Below are positions 1 to 8,583 of a DNA stretch of 64,000 bases, piece after piece. The stretch's first letter is position 1, and every line of letters starts with the position of its first letter. The notes below the pieces were generated by a model. The model was given only the letters and a program-made list of their open reading frames with translations. It made no database searches and was not told the origin of the DNA. Origin of the DNA: Geomonas sp. Red32 (lineage in GTDB: Bacteria; Desulfobacterota; Desulfuromonadia; Geobacterales; Geobacteraceae); contig NZ_JAKLOY010000001.1 of assembly GCF_023652955.1 (NCBI RefSeq), positions 186,001 to 250,000 on the forward strand. Direction: 5' to 3'. The translations under genes were made by a program, and so were the position numbers.

Positions 1-615
1 GGCGGCGTTCAGGGCCCGCTGGTCTACCACGTAATTCCCGGACCCGGTGGCGGCCGCCAGACCTCCGGCCGCCGACTGGGCGGGGGCCGCCGCGGGAGTG
101 GATGCCGCCGCCGCGGCCGCGGTCGGCGTCAGGATCTTGACACGCTTTCCTCCCACCAGGATCTCCGCCACGTCCTTCCTGACCGCCACCAGCGGCCCCG
201 CCGAAAAGACGATGTCTCCCAGCCGGAAGACCCGCTCCTCGTGGGTGGTCCCCTTGGCGACCAAAGCGAAGCTTTCCCGGAAGGAACCGACCGCGGTCCC
301 GAGCAGGGTCAGGTCGCCGGCCGAGGGGGCCGGAGCCGCCGCAGCCGCCGCACCGGGAGCGCCGGCCGGAGCCTGGCTGATCGGGGTCAGCTTGCCCTGG
401 GTGGCCTTCCCGAAAAGCCCTTTTTCCAGGATGGCCGAGAAGCTCTGCAGATCCTCGGAAGCCGGAGACTGAGTCGATTGCTGGGCGGCGGGTCGGGCGG
501 TTCGCGGATAAAGAGAGGAAATCTTGAAACTGACCAGGTCGGCGGCGATAAGCGCCATGGCTGCGATAGCCAGCACGGCCAGCAGAACGTTGAGGGGAAG
601 AATCCACCGCGGCAT
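1..615 (-). CDS. gspC: Type II secretion system protein GspC, N-terminal part
   Basis: Only the first 205 codons are in the window; the 3' end lies beyond base 1. The reading frame opens with ATG at 615 and shows one hydrophobic segment (about residues 5-28), a Pro/Ala-rich linker, and a GspC homology-region domain at about 101-162 (LTLLGTAVGS, RVFRLGDIV, VKIL). A second Ala/Pro linker leads into NYVVDQRALNAA, which fits the entry to the PDZ region. GspC is the bitopic inner-membrane protein linking the assembly platform to the secretin GspD. It is inferred to head or sit within a gsp cluster continuing off the left edge. Low-complexity Ala/Pro linkers are usual in this family. The family call is confident; the neighbours are not visible. 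Confidence 0.85.
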   Translation of the reverse strand, partial: MPRWILPLNVLLAVLAIAAMALIAADLVSFKISSLYPRTARPAAQQSTQSPASEDLQSFSAILEKGLFGKATQGKLTPISQAPAGAPGAAAAAAPAPSAGDLTLLGTAVGSFRESFALVAKGTTHEERVFRLGDIVFSAGPLVAVRKDVAEILVGGKRVKILTPTAAAAAASTPAAAPAQSAAGGLAAATGSGNYVVDQRALNAA

Positions 616-749
616 GAAGGGCCCTTTGATTTCCTAGCGTTAGAACTGTCTGAATATATTAGATGGACCCGCGTTATGCAACTCAAAAAAGGGAACGCTA
701 TAATGAGTCGGCCGGCCTTCGGGACTTATGAGCCGACCCCGTTTACAGC

Positions 750-765
750 AAGTGGCGTGCCACTT
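750..765. promoter_or_regulatory. 16-bp palindrome, possible operator
   Basis: AAGTGGC and GCCACTT are exact inverted repeats separated by GT, between the divergent genes gspC and mqnB. The shape suits a dimeric regulator, but it does not match a site I can name. It could equally be part of an untranslated RNA hairpin. Confidence 0.3.
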
Positions 766-992
766 CAGGAGCTGGGCGGACGAACGGGTACTTCATTGTA
801 GCTAAACGGCTCCCTCATTGCAATGGCGCTCCCATGAAGACCTTCGAGCCGCCGTTTTCATAAGGCCTCCGCCGCCCCCTGCTGCGCACATTTTTTTGAC
901 TCGTCAGCAGATTGACGCCGATATCGCCCCGTCCTCCGTTTAAAAAGGAATGTCCCCTCCCCCGGCGGCCTCACCTCCCCCGGCGGATAACA

Positions 993-1034
993 GGTCCCCC
1001 CCTTTGACAAAGGGGGGACAGGGGGGATTTCAGC
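993..1034. repeat. Dispersed palindromic repeat, family A
   Basis: A C-run and a G-run flank CTTTGACAAAG, followed by ACAGGGGGGATTT. The same module recurs in this window near 42351, 44218 and 62541. It can fold into a G/C-rich hairpin, lies only between genes, and resembles REP-type extragenic palindromes. Confidence 0.75.
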
Positions 1035-1118
1035 CGTAGTAGCCCCCGCCGAGAATCTTGAAGGCGAACAGGTGCTGTGCTAGACTCAGCCGCCGTTCCG
1101 AACTCCAGGAGCCAGACC

Positions 1119-1853
1119 ATGCCCCCAATCGCCATACTCGCCTCGACCATCATGGAGCTCTCCCAGCTCGTCAAGGCCGCCTCGGCCGTCCCCGTCGAGC
1201 TTGGCCACCTGGAAGCCTACCGGGGGAGCGTGGCCGGGCGGGAGGTCCTCTGCGCCGTCACCGGCATCGGCAAGGCCAACGCGGCCTCCGCCACCACCGT
1301 CCTGCTGGAGCGCAAGGAGATCGAACTGCTGGTCAACATCGGCTGCGGCGGTGCCTTCCCCGGCCAAGGGCTCTCCGTCGGGGGGCTCGCCATCGCCACC
1401 TCGGAATGCTTCGCCGACGAGGGGGTGTTGACCCCGCAGGGATGGCACGGACTGGATCTGATCGGCATCCCCCTCTTCGAGCACGGCGGCCGGCCGGTCT
1501 TCAACGCCGTGGAGCTTCCCGGGGAGCTCGCCTCCTTCTCGCTGCAACTCGCCCGCCGCCTGGGGGTGAGCGCCCAGCAGGGACCGTTTCTCACCGTCTC
1601 CACCTGCTCCGGCACCTCCGCCCGCGCCGCCGAACTCCTCGCCCACTTCCCCGCCCTGTGCGAAAACATGGAGGGGGCCGCCGTCGCACAGATGGCGCTG
1701 CTCTACGGGGTCCCATTCCTGGAGGTCCGCGGCATCAGCAACCTCGTGGAAGACCGCGACCTCTCCCGCTGGGACCTCAAAGGCGCCGTCACCGCCGCCC
1801 AAAGCTTCGTGCTCGAACTGCTCCAGTCCCCCCTCCCCCTGCCCCACCGCTAA
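1119..1853 (+). CDS. mqnB: Futalosine hydrolase MqnB
   Basis: The predicted 244-residue protein has the nucleoside phosphorylase / MTA-SAH nucleosidase fold. Visible motifs are GIGKANAA at about 49-56, a glycine-rich strand NIGCGGAF near 73-80, ENMEGAAVA at 182-190 with the substrate-binding Met-Glu pair, and RGISN at 204-208. In the futalosine route MqnB hydrolyses futalosine to hypoxanthine and dehypoxanthinyl futalosine. The second gene downstream of the gap is mqnD, from the same pathway, which supports the assignment over a general MTA/SAH nucleosidase. The ATG at 1119 is preferred over one 42 bases upstream because CCAGGA lies at a suitable distance before it. Confidence 0.88.
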   Translation: MPPIAILASTIMELSQLVKAASAVPVELGHLEAYRGSVAGREVLCAVTGIGKANAASATTVLLERKEIELLVNIGCGGAFPGQGLSVGGLAIATSECFADEGVLTPQGWHGLDLIGIPLFEHGGRPVFNAVELPGELASFSLQLARRLGVSAQQGPFLTVSTCSGTSARAAELLAHFPALCENMEGAAVAQMALLYGVPFLEVRGISNLVEDRDLSRWDLKGAVTAAQSFVLELLQSPLPLPHR

Positions 1854-2151
1854 CCGTTCTCCGGGCGAAACGCTGGGGTCTTTCCCCTACTCTCACACCC
1901 CCGTGGAGTGAAAGCCCCAAGCTAAGAAAAAAGTTTATTTATTCTCATTTCCATTTCGTGCTATAGATAGACGAACATGGCAGAACAGGCCTAAAATGAT
2001 CCACAACCGGCTCTGTTAGGACAGTGCCAGTATCGGAAACAGGCACGGGCAAGCGAACCGGCCCCAATCACTAAATTACCACTCCTCAATGAGCAACACC
2101 CAACCACACTGAGAGTACGAAGTCGAAACCGTTAATGATTCAGGCAGGATA

Positions 2152-3030
2152 ATGACAATAGCAACTTCGAATTTGACTGAGACCGGCGGATCCACCAAGA
2201 GACTCACCCTGGGGTTCTCCCCCTGCCCCAACGACACCTTTATTTTCCATGCCATGGTTCATGGCCTCACTCCCTGCGGGGGGCTCGGGTTTACCGAGCG
2301 GCTCGAGGACGTCGAGACCCTGAACCAGCTTGCGCTCGGCAGTGTCCTGGACGTCTCCAAGATCTCCTATCATCTGCTCGGCCACATCCTCAAGGATTAC
2401 CAGCTCTTGCGCAGCGGCGGCGCACTCGGCCGGGGATGTGGTCCCCTGCTGGTGGCCCGTGAACCGCTGGATCCCGCGAGGCTGGCGGGGAAGAGGATCG
2501 CCCTTCCCGGCCGCTACACCACCGCCGCTCTTCTTTTGCGGCTCTTCGCCCCCCAACTGACCGATTTCGTTTACCTCCCCTTTGACCGGATCATGACAGC
2601 GGTGGCGGACGGATCGCTGGACGCCGGGGTGATCATTCACGAGTCCCGCTTCACCTACCCCTCCCATGGGCTGGTCAAGGTCCAGGACCTCGGCGAATGG
2701 TGGGAGAAAGAGACCGGGCACCCGATACCACTCGGGGGGATCGCCGCCAAGCGGTCGCTGGGAAGGGAGACCCTGCTGGCCCTGGAAGACGGCATCGCCC
2801 GCAGCGTGGGGCACGCCTTCGCCAACCCCGGCTCGGCCAGGGGGTACATCCGCGCCCACTCCCAGGAGATGAGCGATGAAGTCTGCGACGCCCACATCGG
2901 GCTCTACGTGAACGATTTCACCCGCGCCCTCGGGAACGAGGGGGAGGCCGCCGTCCGTTACCTGCTCGACCGTGCCGCGCGGGAAGGGATCCTCCCCGCG
3001 CCGCCGGAAGGGCTCTTCGCCGAGCGGTAG
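2152..3030 (+). CDS. mqnD: 1,4-dihydroxy-6-naphthoate synthase MqnD
   Basis: This 292-residue protein carries the family hallmark SPCPNDTF at residues 23-30, followed by a periplasmic-binding-protein-like fold (GKRIALPGRYTTAALL near 110-127, and IIHESRFTY near 162-170). MqnD converts cyclic dehypoxanthinyl futalosine to 1,4-dihydroxy-6-naphthoate, a menaquinone precursor, in the cytoplasm. The start ATG follows CAGGCAGGATA. About 300 bases without a gene separate it from mqnB; these are more AT-rich and probably hold its own promoter. Anaerobic respirers of this group depend on menaquinone, so the pathway fits the host. Confidence 0.93.
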   Translation: MTIATSNLTETGGSTKRLTLGFSPCPNDTFIFHAMVHGLTPCGGLGFTERLEDVETLNQLALGSVLDVSKISYHLLGHILKDYQLLRSGGALGRGCGPLLVAREPLDPARLAGKRIALPGRYTTAALLLRLFAPQLTDFVYLPFDRIMTAVADGSLDAGVIIHESRFTYPSHGLVKVQDLGEWWEKETGHPIPLGGIAAKRSLGRETLLALEDGIARSVGHAFANPGSARGYIRAHSQEMSDEVCDAHIGLYVNDFTRALGNEGEAAVRYLLDRAAREGILPAPPEGLFAER

Positions 3031-3134
3031 CCGCCGGGGCGAAAAGCCCCGAGGTCCCACTATTCACTCAAGTTTTCGCCGTCGCCGCCGAAGTGTCTCG
3101 GAGGTGGCGGCACGGTCACCCACGGAGGATAAGG

Positions 3135-5336
3135 ATGTCACATTGGTTTCCAAATAAGCGGCTGTGCCTGGTCATATTGGGCGCCTTCGTGCTTTTTTGG
3201 CTGACCGACGCCACGATCGATGCCGTGACCTTCGGCCACGAGTCGTTCTGGATCGCGCTACGCACCGCCGAGCCCCGCGAACTCTACATGCGGACCACCA
3301 TGGCCGCGATGCTGTCGATCCTTTTTGCCGCCTACCAGTACTTCAGAGACCGCAAGCGCCAGGACGAACTGGCCCTCAAACATTCCGACGAACTCTCCCG
3401 CCTCTTCATCGAGTCCACCAAGGATGCCATCCTCGTCATCAACCCTCGCGGGCTGCAGGTAACCTCGCTGAACGAGGTTTTCCTGACCCGCTACGGGCTC
3501 ACCCGGAAAACGGCCACCGGCAAGGAGATGCCGTGGCTGATCGAGCAGGGGTACCTCCCCGAGGAATTCCTCGCCATGATCACCGAGGCGGCCGCCACCG
3601 GCTCCTCGCTGACCCGGGAGATCACCTATCTCCGGGCGGGGGGTGACCGCCATTACGAGGAGGTCCAGACCCATCCCATCGGCGACCTCGAGCAGGGCAT
3701 CGACCGCATCTGTCAGGTCTCGCGCGACGTCACCGTGCGCCGCACCTCGGAGTCGCTGCTCAGGGAATCGGAGGCGCGGTACCGGGCGATCTTCGAGAAC
3801 ACCGGCACCGCCCTGGCCATCGTGCTCCCCGACGGGACGCTGCGGATGGTCAACCGCGAGTTCGAGGCGATGACCGGCTTCTCGAGGAACGAGCTCGAGG
3901 CGAAGAAGCGCTGGACCGAATTCCTGGCACCGGGGCAGGAGGAGATCATCCACCAGCAGTACGGTGGACTGTCGCACGGAGACGACGCCGGGCAGCTTTT
4001 CGAGATCTGCCTGGTCAACGGCTTCGGAACGGTAAGAACCATGACCGGGAGTTGGGCTCCCATCGCGGGAACCGAGGAGGCAGTCCTTTCCCTGGTGGAC
4101 ATCACCTCCCAAAAGCACATCGAGAAGGAACTGAGGGAGAGCCAGGCTACCCTGGCCCTGGCCCAGCGGATCTCCCGCCTCGGCAACTGGGAATGGGATG
4201 TCACCACCGACACCATCACCTGGTCGGAGGAGATGTTCCACATGTTCGACGTCGAGCCGGGCACCTTCAAGCCGAGCTTCGACTATTTCATCGGGGTCGT
4301 CCATCCCGACGACCGCGACACCGTGGTACGGGCGGTCAACGAGGCGCTCTACAACCGCAAACCGTACCATTTGGATTACCGCCTGGTCCTCCCCGGCGGA
4401 GTGATCAGGACCCATTCGGCCCGCGGCGAGGTCAGCTACGACGCCCAGGGGAACCCGCTGCGGATGGTCGGCACCAACCAGGACGTCACCTGGAGGATGG
4501 AGGCGGAGCAGGCGCTCAGGGTCTCCGAGGAAAAATTCTCCAAGGCCTTCCGGGCCAGCCCCGACTCGATCGTCATCACCCGCGCCGAGGACGGGATGTA
4601 CATCGACGTCAACGAGGCCTTCCAGGAGATCACCGGCTACACCCGCGACGAGGTGATCGGCAAGACCTCCATGGAGCTCGAGCTCTGGGCCGAGCCCGAG
4701 GCGCGCATGGTCATGCTGAGGCTTTTGAACCAGTTCGGCCACGTCCGCAACCTCGACGTGAAGTTCCGGGTCAAGTCCGGGGAGATCCGCGAGCTGCTCT
4801 GGTCGGCGGAGGTGATCGAGTACCGGAACGAGGCCTGCCTGATCGCCATCTCCCGCGACGTCACCGATCAGCGGCACCTGGAGAAGGAGCTTTTGGAAAG
4901 CGACGCGCGCCTCTTCATGAAGCACGAGGAACTGAAGAACCTCTTCCACCAGATGGAGGGCATCCGTCGCGAGTGGGAAGAGATCATGGACAGCATCAGC
5001 GATATGTTCATCCTCGCCGACCACTTCGGAAAGATCCGCCGCTTCAACCGCGCGTTGGAGGATTTCACCCGGCTTGCCCATCGCGACCTAGTCGGCCGGG
5101 ACTGGCTGGAGCTCCTCGAGGAGCACGGACTGAAGGCCCACCTGCAGGCCCCTGGCGTGGAACTGCCCCACGAGGGAAGCGGCAAGCGCTTCGTGCTCAA
5201 CCGCTACCCGCTGCCGACCCCGGAGATCGACGGCTCGGTGCGCGAGGTCATCATCATCAACGACACCTCCCGCATCCGGCTGCGCCACACCCCCACCCAT
5301 CTCCGCCTCGCCACACCGCGCCAAGACCCTCATTAG
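3135..5336 (+). CDS. Membrane-anchored multi-PAS sensory protein without output domain
   Basis: The 733-residue product begins with two hydrophobic segments (about residues 8-23 and 46-62) around a short extracytoplasmic stretch. Roughly five PAS/PAC units follow (near 80-190, 205-335, 345-465, 470-595 and 620-720). Typical PAS text is visible (ESEARYRAIFENTG, VVHPDDRD, EITGYTRDEVIG, ISRDVTDQ). After the last PAS the protein ends within about 25 residues, with no His-kinase, GGDEF, EAL or methyl-accepting region. Such PAS stacks normally feed a histidine kinase or a cyclase. The Arg/Pro-rich tail looks like a truncated linker. The start at 3135 has GGAGGA six bases upstream. Confidence 0.8.
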   Translation: MSHWFPNKRLCLVILGAFVLFWLTDATIDAVTFGHESFWIALRTAEPRELYMRTTMAAMLSILFAAYQYFRDRKRQDELALKHSDELSRLFIESTKDAILVINPRGLQVTSLNEVFLTRYGLTRKTATGKEMPWLIEQGYLPEEFLAMITEAAATGSSLTREITYLRAGGDRHYEEVQTHPIGDLEQGIDRICQVSRDVTVRRTSESLLRESEARYRAIFENTGTALAIVLPDGTLRMVNREFEAMTGFSRNELEAKKRWTEFLAPGQEEIIHQQYGGLSHGDDAGQLFEICLVNGFGTVRTMTGSWAPIAGTEEAVLSLVDITSQKHIEKELRESQATLALAQRISRLGNWEWDVTTDTITWSEEMFHMFDVEPGTFKPSFDYFIGVVHPDDRDTVVRAVNEALYNRKPYHLDYRLVLPGGVIRTHSARGEVSYDAQGNPLRMVGTNQDVTWRMEAEQALRVSEEKFSKAFRASPDSIVITRAEDGMYIDVNEAFQEITGYTRDEVIGKTSMELELWAEPEARMVMLRLLNQFGHVRNLDVKFRVKSGEIRELLWSAEVIEYRNEACLIAISRDVTDQRHLEKELLESDARLFMKHEELKNLFHQMEGIRREWEEIMDSISDMFILADHFGKIRRFNRALEDFTRLAHRDLVGRDWLELLEEHGLKAHLQAPGVELPHEGSGKRFVLNRYPLPTPEIDGSVREVIIINDTSRIRLRHTPTHLRLATPRQDPH

Positions 5337-5381
5337 AAGTCGGCAAATCAAGCACTTAGCCGACCGCGGCCTCATTGAAAC

Positions 5382-5410
5382 TTGACTTACCCCCTGTCTC
5401 ATGATATATG
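5382..5410 (+). promoter_or_regulatory. Sigma-70 type promoter for the RlpA-like gene
   Basis: TTGACT at 5382-5387, a 17-base spacer and TATATG at 5405-5410 lie 29 bases before the start codon, downstream of the PAS gene's stop. The short leader carries a strong Shine-Dalgarno sequence (AAAGGAGGT). Confidence 0.6.
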
Positions 5411-5438
5411 AGAACCTCGCCCAACAAAGGAGGTGCGC

Positions 5439-5903
5439 ATGGCATCACCCGAGCGGAGCGGCAGGCTGGTGCTGGTTTTGGCACTCTGTCTGATGCTCCT
5501 CCCGATCCACACGCTTCCCCTGCTGGCTGCTGAAACCGGAGTAGAAAGCAAAGTAACGCAGGCAACACCCGCAGAAGAACCGCAGAAAAAGTCGTTGGTC
5601 AAGAGGCTGGTCGGTATAGCTACCTACTACGCCAAGAAATTCCAGGGACGCCGGACCACGTCGGGGGAACGATATCACCCCGAGAAGCTCACCGCGGCTC
5701 ACCAGAGCCTCCCCCTGGGGACCAAAGTCCGGGTCAAGAACCTGGACAACGACAAAGAAGTTACGGTTGTAGTGAATGACCGTTGCCGCAAGAGAAACTC
5801 CCCGTTCATTGATTTGTCACGGGCTGCGGCAAAGAAGCTGGGATTCTTCGGATCGGGAAAGGCCAACGTGGCCATCATCCCGCTGAAGGAAGAAGGATCC
5901 TGA
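5439..5903 (+). CDS. RlpA-family double-psi beta-barrel secreted protein
   Basis: The 154-residue protein has a signal peptide (hydrophobic stretch about residues 10-30, ending near LLAA). A short Thr/Glu/Gln linker leads to a double-psi beta-barrel: GIATYYAKKFQGRRTTSGE, then LPLGTKVRVKNLDN, then VVNDRCRKRNSPFIDLS. This is the RlpA/expansin core; RlpA proteins bind or cleave denuded peptidoglycan glycans at septa. There is no SPOR domain here and no lipobox cysteine, so it is a minimal family member. The ATG at 5439 is chosen because AAAGGAGGT sits six bases upstream; a GTG two codons earlier overlaps that sequence. An intrinsic terminator follows. Confidence 0.85.
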   Translation: MASPERSGRLVLVLALCLMLLPIHTLPLLAAETGVESKVTQATPAEEPQKKSLVKRLVGIATYYAKKFQGRRTTSGERYHPEKLTAAHQSLPLGTKVRVKNLDNDKEVTVVVNDRCRKRNSPFIDLSRAAAKKLGFFGSGKANVAIIPLKEEGS

Positions 5904-5932
5904 CAATTTCAACAATATGGGCGAAGAAGTAG

Positions 5933-5965
5933 AAAAAAGACCGGGCATCCTCCCGGTCTTTTTTT
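5933..5965 (+). terminator. Intrinsic terminator after the RlpA-like gene
   Basis: GACCGGG and CCCGGTC form a 7-bp stem around a six-base loop, followed by seven T residues. It lies 30 bases after the stop codon. Confidence 0.85.
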
Positions 5966-5970
5966 GTCCC

Positions 5971-6022
5971 TCGCCCTCTCTCGCCCTCTCTCGCCCTCTC
6001 TCGCCCTCTCTCGCCCTCTCTC
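5971..6022. repeat. 10-bp tandem repeat tract
   Basis: The unit TCGCCCTCTC is repeated perfectly five times from 5971 to 6020, then runs into a variant unit that joins the next tract. It is non-coding and lies just after a terminator. Confidence 0.9.
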
Positions 6023-6023
6023 G

Positions 6024-6077
6024 CCCTGTCGTCCCTGTCGTCCCTGTCGTCCCTGTCGTCCCTGTCGTCCCTCTGGT
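6024..6077. repeat. 9-bp tandem repeat tract (GGGAC core on the minus strand)
   Basis: CCCTGTCGT repeats five times from 6024, followed by the variant CCCTCTGGT. On the minus strand each unit contains GGGAC, the same core as the 9-bp array at 38569-38613. Confidence 0.88.
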
Positions 6078-6183
6078 CCCTTCGGGTGTAGACTGAAGGT
6101 ACCTCCCCCTGCGGCACAAATGAAAGGAGGAATACCGACCGTTGCCGAGGCGGAGCCAAAGCCGCGGTCAAGGAGGTAACTAC

Positions 6184-6816
6184 ATGGAACGGACCGAGAA
6201 GAGACACTCCATCGTACGGCTTGTCCTGGAACTGGTCGAGCAATCGATCGTGCTCGTCTTCCTGGAACTGAAGCTCGGGGTGATGGAGATCAGACGCAAC
6301 GTCGATTCTGCCAAAACAGGAGTCGCCATTGTTGCCCTGGGGGGCGCCCTGCTCCTCTTCTCCCTGGTCGCCGGGACCGCCACGGCCATCGCCGCCTTGG
6401 CGCTCGTACTTCCCGTCTGGCTCTCCGCCCTCATCGTCACCGCTCTTTACGTCTTCGCCGGAGCCGCGCTGCTCTTCACCGGGATCGGGAAACTCAGACA
6501 CTTCACCCTCCTGCCAAAGGACACCATCGAACGAGCAGAGACTATCGGCAGGAAGCTGAAAAAGCACACCGAGCAGCGTCAAATAGAGGCGGCCGAGGCC
6601 CGTGGCGCAGCCGTCAGGGAAGCGGCCAGGGACGCCGGAAAAACGGAGGAACGAAAAGCAGTCAATAAGGCATGGGACGGCAAGGAGCGTAGGAAAAAAC
6701 CTCGGGGAACCATCCGCGACCGCAAATTAGCCGGGGTCAGGGAACGGGAAGAGAAACAGCGGGCCCGGCAAGAGAGCAAGCTCAAAATCTACGGCGGCCC
6801 CCGTGCGGGCGCTTAG
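6184..6816 (+). CDS. Holin-like (DUF1469/YqjE-type) membrane protein
   Basis: The 210-residue protein starts with an amphipathic region (residues 8-42). A helical hairpin of two membrane segments follows at about 46-73 and 76-101, then a long charged tail rich in Arg, Lys, Glu and Ala (about 110-210). This layout matches the phage-holin-like superfamily 6 / YqjE group, small inner-membrane proteins of uncertain role sometimes linked to stress. The tail is longer than usual. The ATG at 6184 has AAGGAGGT upstream. An in-frame TTG at 6142, also with a good Shine-Dalgarno sequence (AAAGGAGG), would add 14 residues. Confidence 0.65.
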   Translation: MERTEKRHSIVRLVLELVEQSIVLVFLELKLGVMEIRRNVDSAKTGVAIVALGGALLLFSLVAGTATAIAALALVLPVWLSALIVTALYVFAGAALLFTGIGKLRHFTLLPKDTIERAETIGRKLKKHTEQRQIEAAEARGAAVREAARDAGKTEERKAVNKAWDGKERRKKPRGTIRDRKLAGVREREEKQRARQESKLKIYGGPRAGA

Positions 6817-6921
6817 ATGATAATAGCGGGCGATCCGCGCCAGCGAAACGTTGCCTGAGCGACCATTACATGGTATTAATTCCCGAGGAATTGCCGAGCG
6901 CTTCCGAAGGAGTCAGATACC

Positions 6922-8490
6922 ATGCACCTGAAGATCCTGATGACCGCTTCCGAGGCGGTGCCGTTTGCCAAAGAGGGGGGCCTCGCCGACGTGGTGGGAG
7001 CCCTCCCCAAGTACCTCAAGGGGCTGGGGCACGATGTGCGAGTGGTGATGCCCCGCTACTACAAGGTCGACCGCGACGCCTATGGGCTGAGACAGCTCCC
7101 CGGGGTGCTGGTGGTCCCCATGGGGATCATCGGCATGATGTACTGCGGCGTCTACGAGGGGAGACTCCCCGGCAGCGACGTCCCCATCTACCTCCTCGAG
7201 CACGAGGAGTTCTTCGGCCGCGACCCGCTCTACGACCGCGACAACGAGGGATATCTCGACAACGACAACCGCTTCGTCTTCCTGTCGCGGGCGAGCCTGG
7301 AGATCTGCAAGATGCTCGACTTCAGGCCGGACGTGGTTCATGCCCACGACTGGCATACCGCCGCCGCTCCCATCCTCCTCAACACCGCCTACCGCCACGA
7401 CCCGCACCTCCACGAGGCGGCCTCTCTCCTCACCATCCACAACATGCAGCACCAGGGTTCCTTCTACGAAGGGGTCATGGACATCCTCGGCATCGGGTGG
7501 CAGCATTTCAACTTCCTGGAGCTGGAAATGAACGACCAGGTCAATCTCCTCAAGGGTGGCATCTACCACGCGACCGTGCTGAACACGGTCAGCGAGGGAT
7601 ACGCCCGGGAGATCCAGACACCCGCCTTCGGATGGGGGCTTGAAGGGGTGGTGCGGGAGCGTTCGCCGGTGCTGCGCGGGATACTGAACGGGGTGGATTA
7701 CCAGGAGTGGAACCCGGAGACTGATCGGCACCTGCCGGTCAATTTCGGATCTGACGATCTCTCAGGCAAGGCCCTTTGCAAGCGCGCCTTACAGCGGGAG
7801 ATGGGACTCCCCGAGCGGGAGGAGGTGCCGCTGTTCGGCCTGGTCACCAGGCTGGTGAAGCAGAAAGGGATCGACGTCCTGGCCGAGGCCATCCACCGGA
7901 TGCTGGAGATGGACATCCAGGTGGTCCTCTTGGGGGCGGGGGAACCGTGGGCGCATTTCTATTTCGGAGACGTGGCAGCCTCCCACCCCGGCCGTTTCGC
8001 CTGCCGGATCGGGTACAACAACGGACTCGCCCACCGGATCGAAGGAGGGTGCGACTTCTTCCTGATGCCGTCCGCTTTCGAGCCGTGCGGCCTCAACCAG
8101 ATGTACAGCCTCCGCTACGGCACCATCCCCATCGTCCGCGCCACCGGCGGATTGGATGACTCCGTCGAAAACTTCGACCAGGCCGCCGGAACCGGCACCG
8201 GTTTCAAGTTCTGGGACCTCACCGCCGGCGCTCTCTACGACACCGTCGGCTGGGCCGTGCACACCTGGTACCACCATCCCGACGCCATCCAGGCGTTGAG
8301 GCGCCGCGGCATGGCCAAACGCTTCACGTGGGAAGAAGCTGCCGCCAAATACGAGGCCCTCTACCTGGACGCGATGCGTCTGCGCCTCGGCGACGCCCGC
8401 TTCCGCCAGAAAGAAGCCGAGCGCTCCGTCCCGTCATCCATCCCCGCCCCCGCCCCTCCCCTCGGCAAAGGCGAAAGCCTCCCAGCCTAA
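6922..8490 (+). CDS. glgA: Glycogen synthase (ADP-glucose type)
   Basis: The 522-residue protein is a GT5 glycosyltransferase. It transfers glucose from ADP-glucose (UDP-glucose in some relatives) to growing alpha-1,4-glucan. The N-terminal KEGGL motif (residues 17-21) binds the nucleotide sugar. HAHDWHTAAAP, HNMQHQGSF, LNGVDYQEWNP and the acceptor-site stretch SAFEPCGLNQMY are all present. It is slightly longer than usual, with a Pro/Ala-rich tail after about residue 490. GAAGGAG lies at a proper distance before the ATG. No other glycogen gene is adjacent, so it appears to be transcribed alone. Confidence 0.95.
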   Translation: MHLKILMTASEAVPFAKEGGLADVVGALPKYLKGLGHDVRVVMPRYYKVDRDAYGLRQLPGVLVVPMGIIGMMYCGVYEGRLPGSDVPIYLLEHEEFFGRDPLYDRDNEGYLDNDNRFVFLSRASLEICKMLDFRPDVVHAHDWHTAAAPILLNTAYRHDPHLHEAASLLTIHNMQHQGSFYEGVMDILGIGWQHFNFLELEMNDQVNLLKGGIYHATVLNTVSEGYAREIQTPAFGWGLEGVVRERSPVLRGILNGVDYQEWNPETDRHLPVNFGSDDLSGKALCKRALQREMGLPEREEVPLFGLVTRLVKQKGIDVLAEAIHRMLEMDIQVVLLGAGEPWAHFYFGDVAASHPGRFACRIGYNNGLAHRIEGGCDFFLMPSAFEPCGLNQMYSLRYGTIPIVRATGGLDDSVENFDQAAGTGTGFKFWDLTAGALYDTVGWAVHTWYHHPDAIQALRRRGMAKRFTWEEAAAKYEALYLDAMRLRLGDARFRQKEAERSVPSSIPAPAPPLGKGESLPA

Positions 8491-8539
8491 CCTCGAACTC
8501 AGGTAGGATTTCAAAAGCGTTCCCTCTCCAATGAAAGAT

Positions 8540-8560
8540 CCCTCCCCTTCAAGGGGAGGG
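8540..8560. repeat. Extragenic palindrome, family B
   Basis: CCCTCCCCTT and AAGGGGAGGG form an inverted repeat around a single C. Related copies lie near 14560, 18190, 41574 and 44301, all between genes. Confidence 0.7.
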
Positions 8561-8583
8561 TTAGGCCCCGCCTTTCATACCCT

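Larger units (their letters stand above)
616..1118. other. Intergenic region between gspC and mqnB
   Basis: No convincing gene lies in these 503 bases. They must hold the promoters of the divergent gspC and mqnB genes, but no strong sigma-70 hexamer pair stood out. A near-perfect 16-bp palindrome (AAGTGGC, GT, GCCACTT) lies at 750-765 and could be an operator. A G/C-rich dispersed palindrome, listed separately, occupies 993-1034. Confidence 0.4.

Noticed and set aside
5817..6582. Repeat-containing minus-strand frames over the 9- and 10-bp arrays
   Set aside because: They consist of translated repeats fused to sequence antisense to the holin-like gene.
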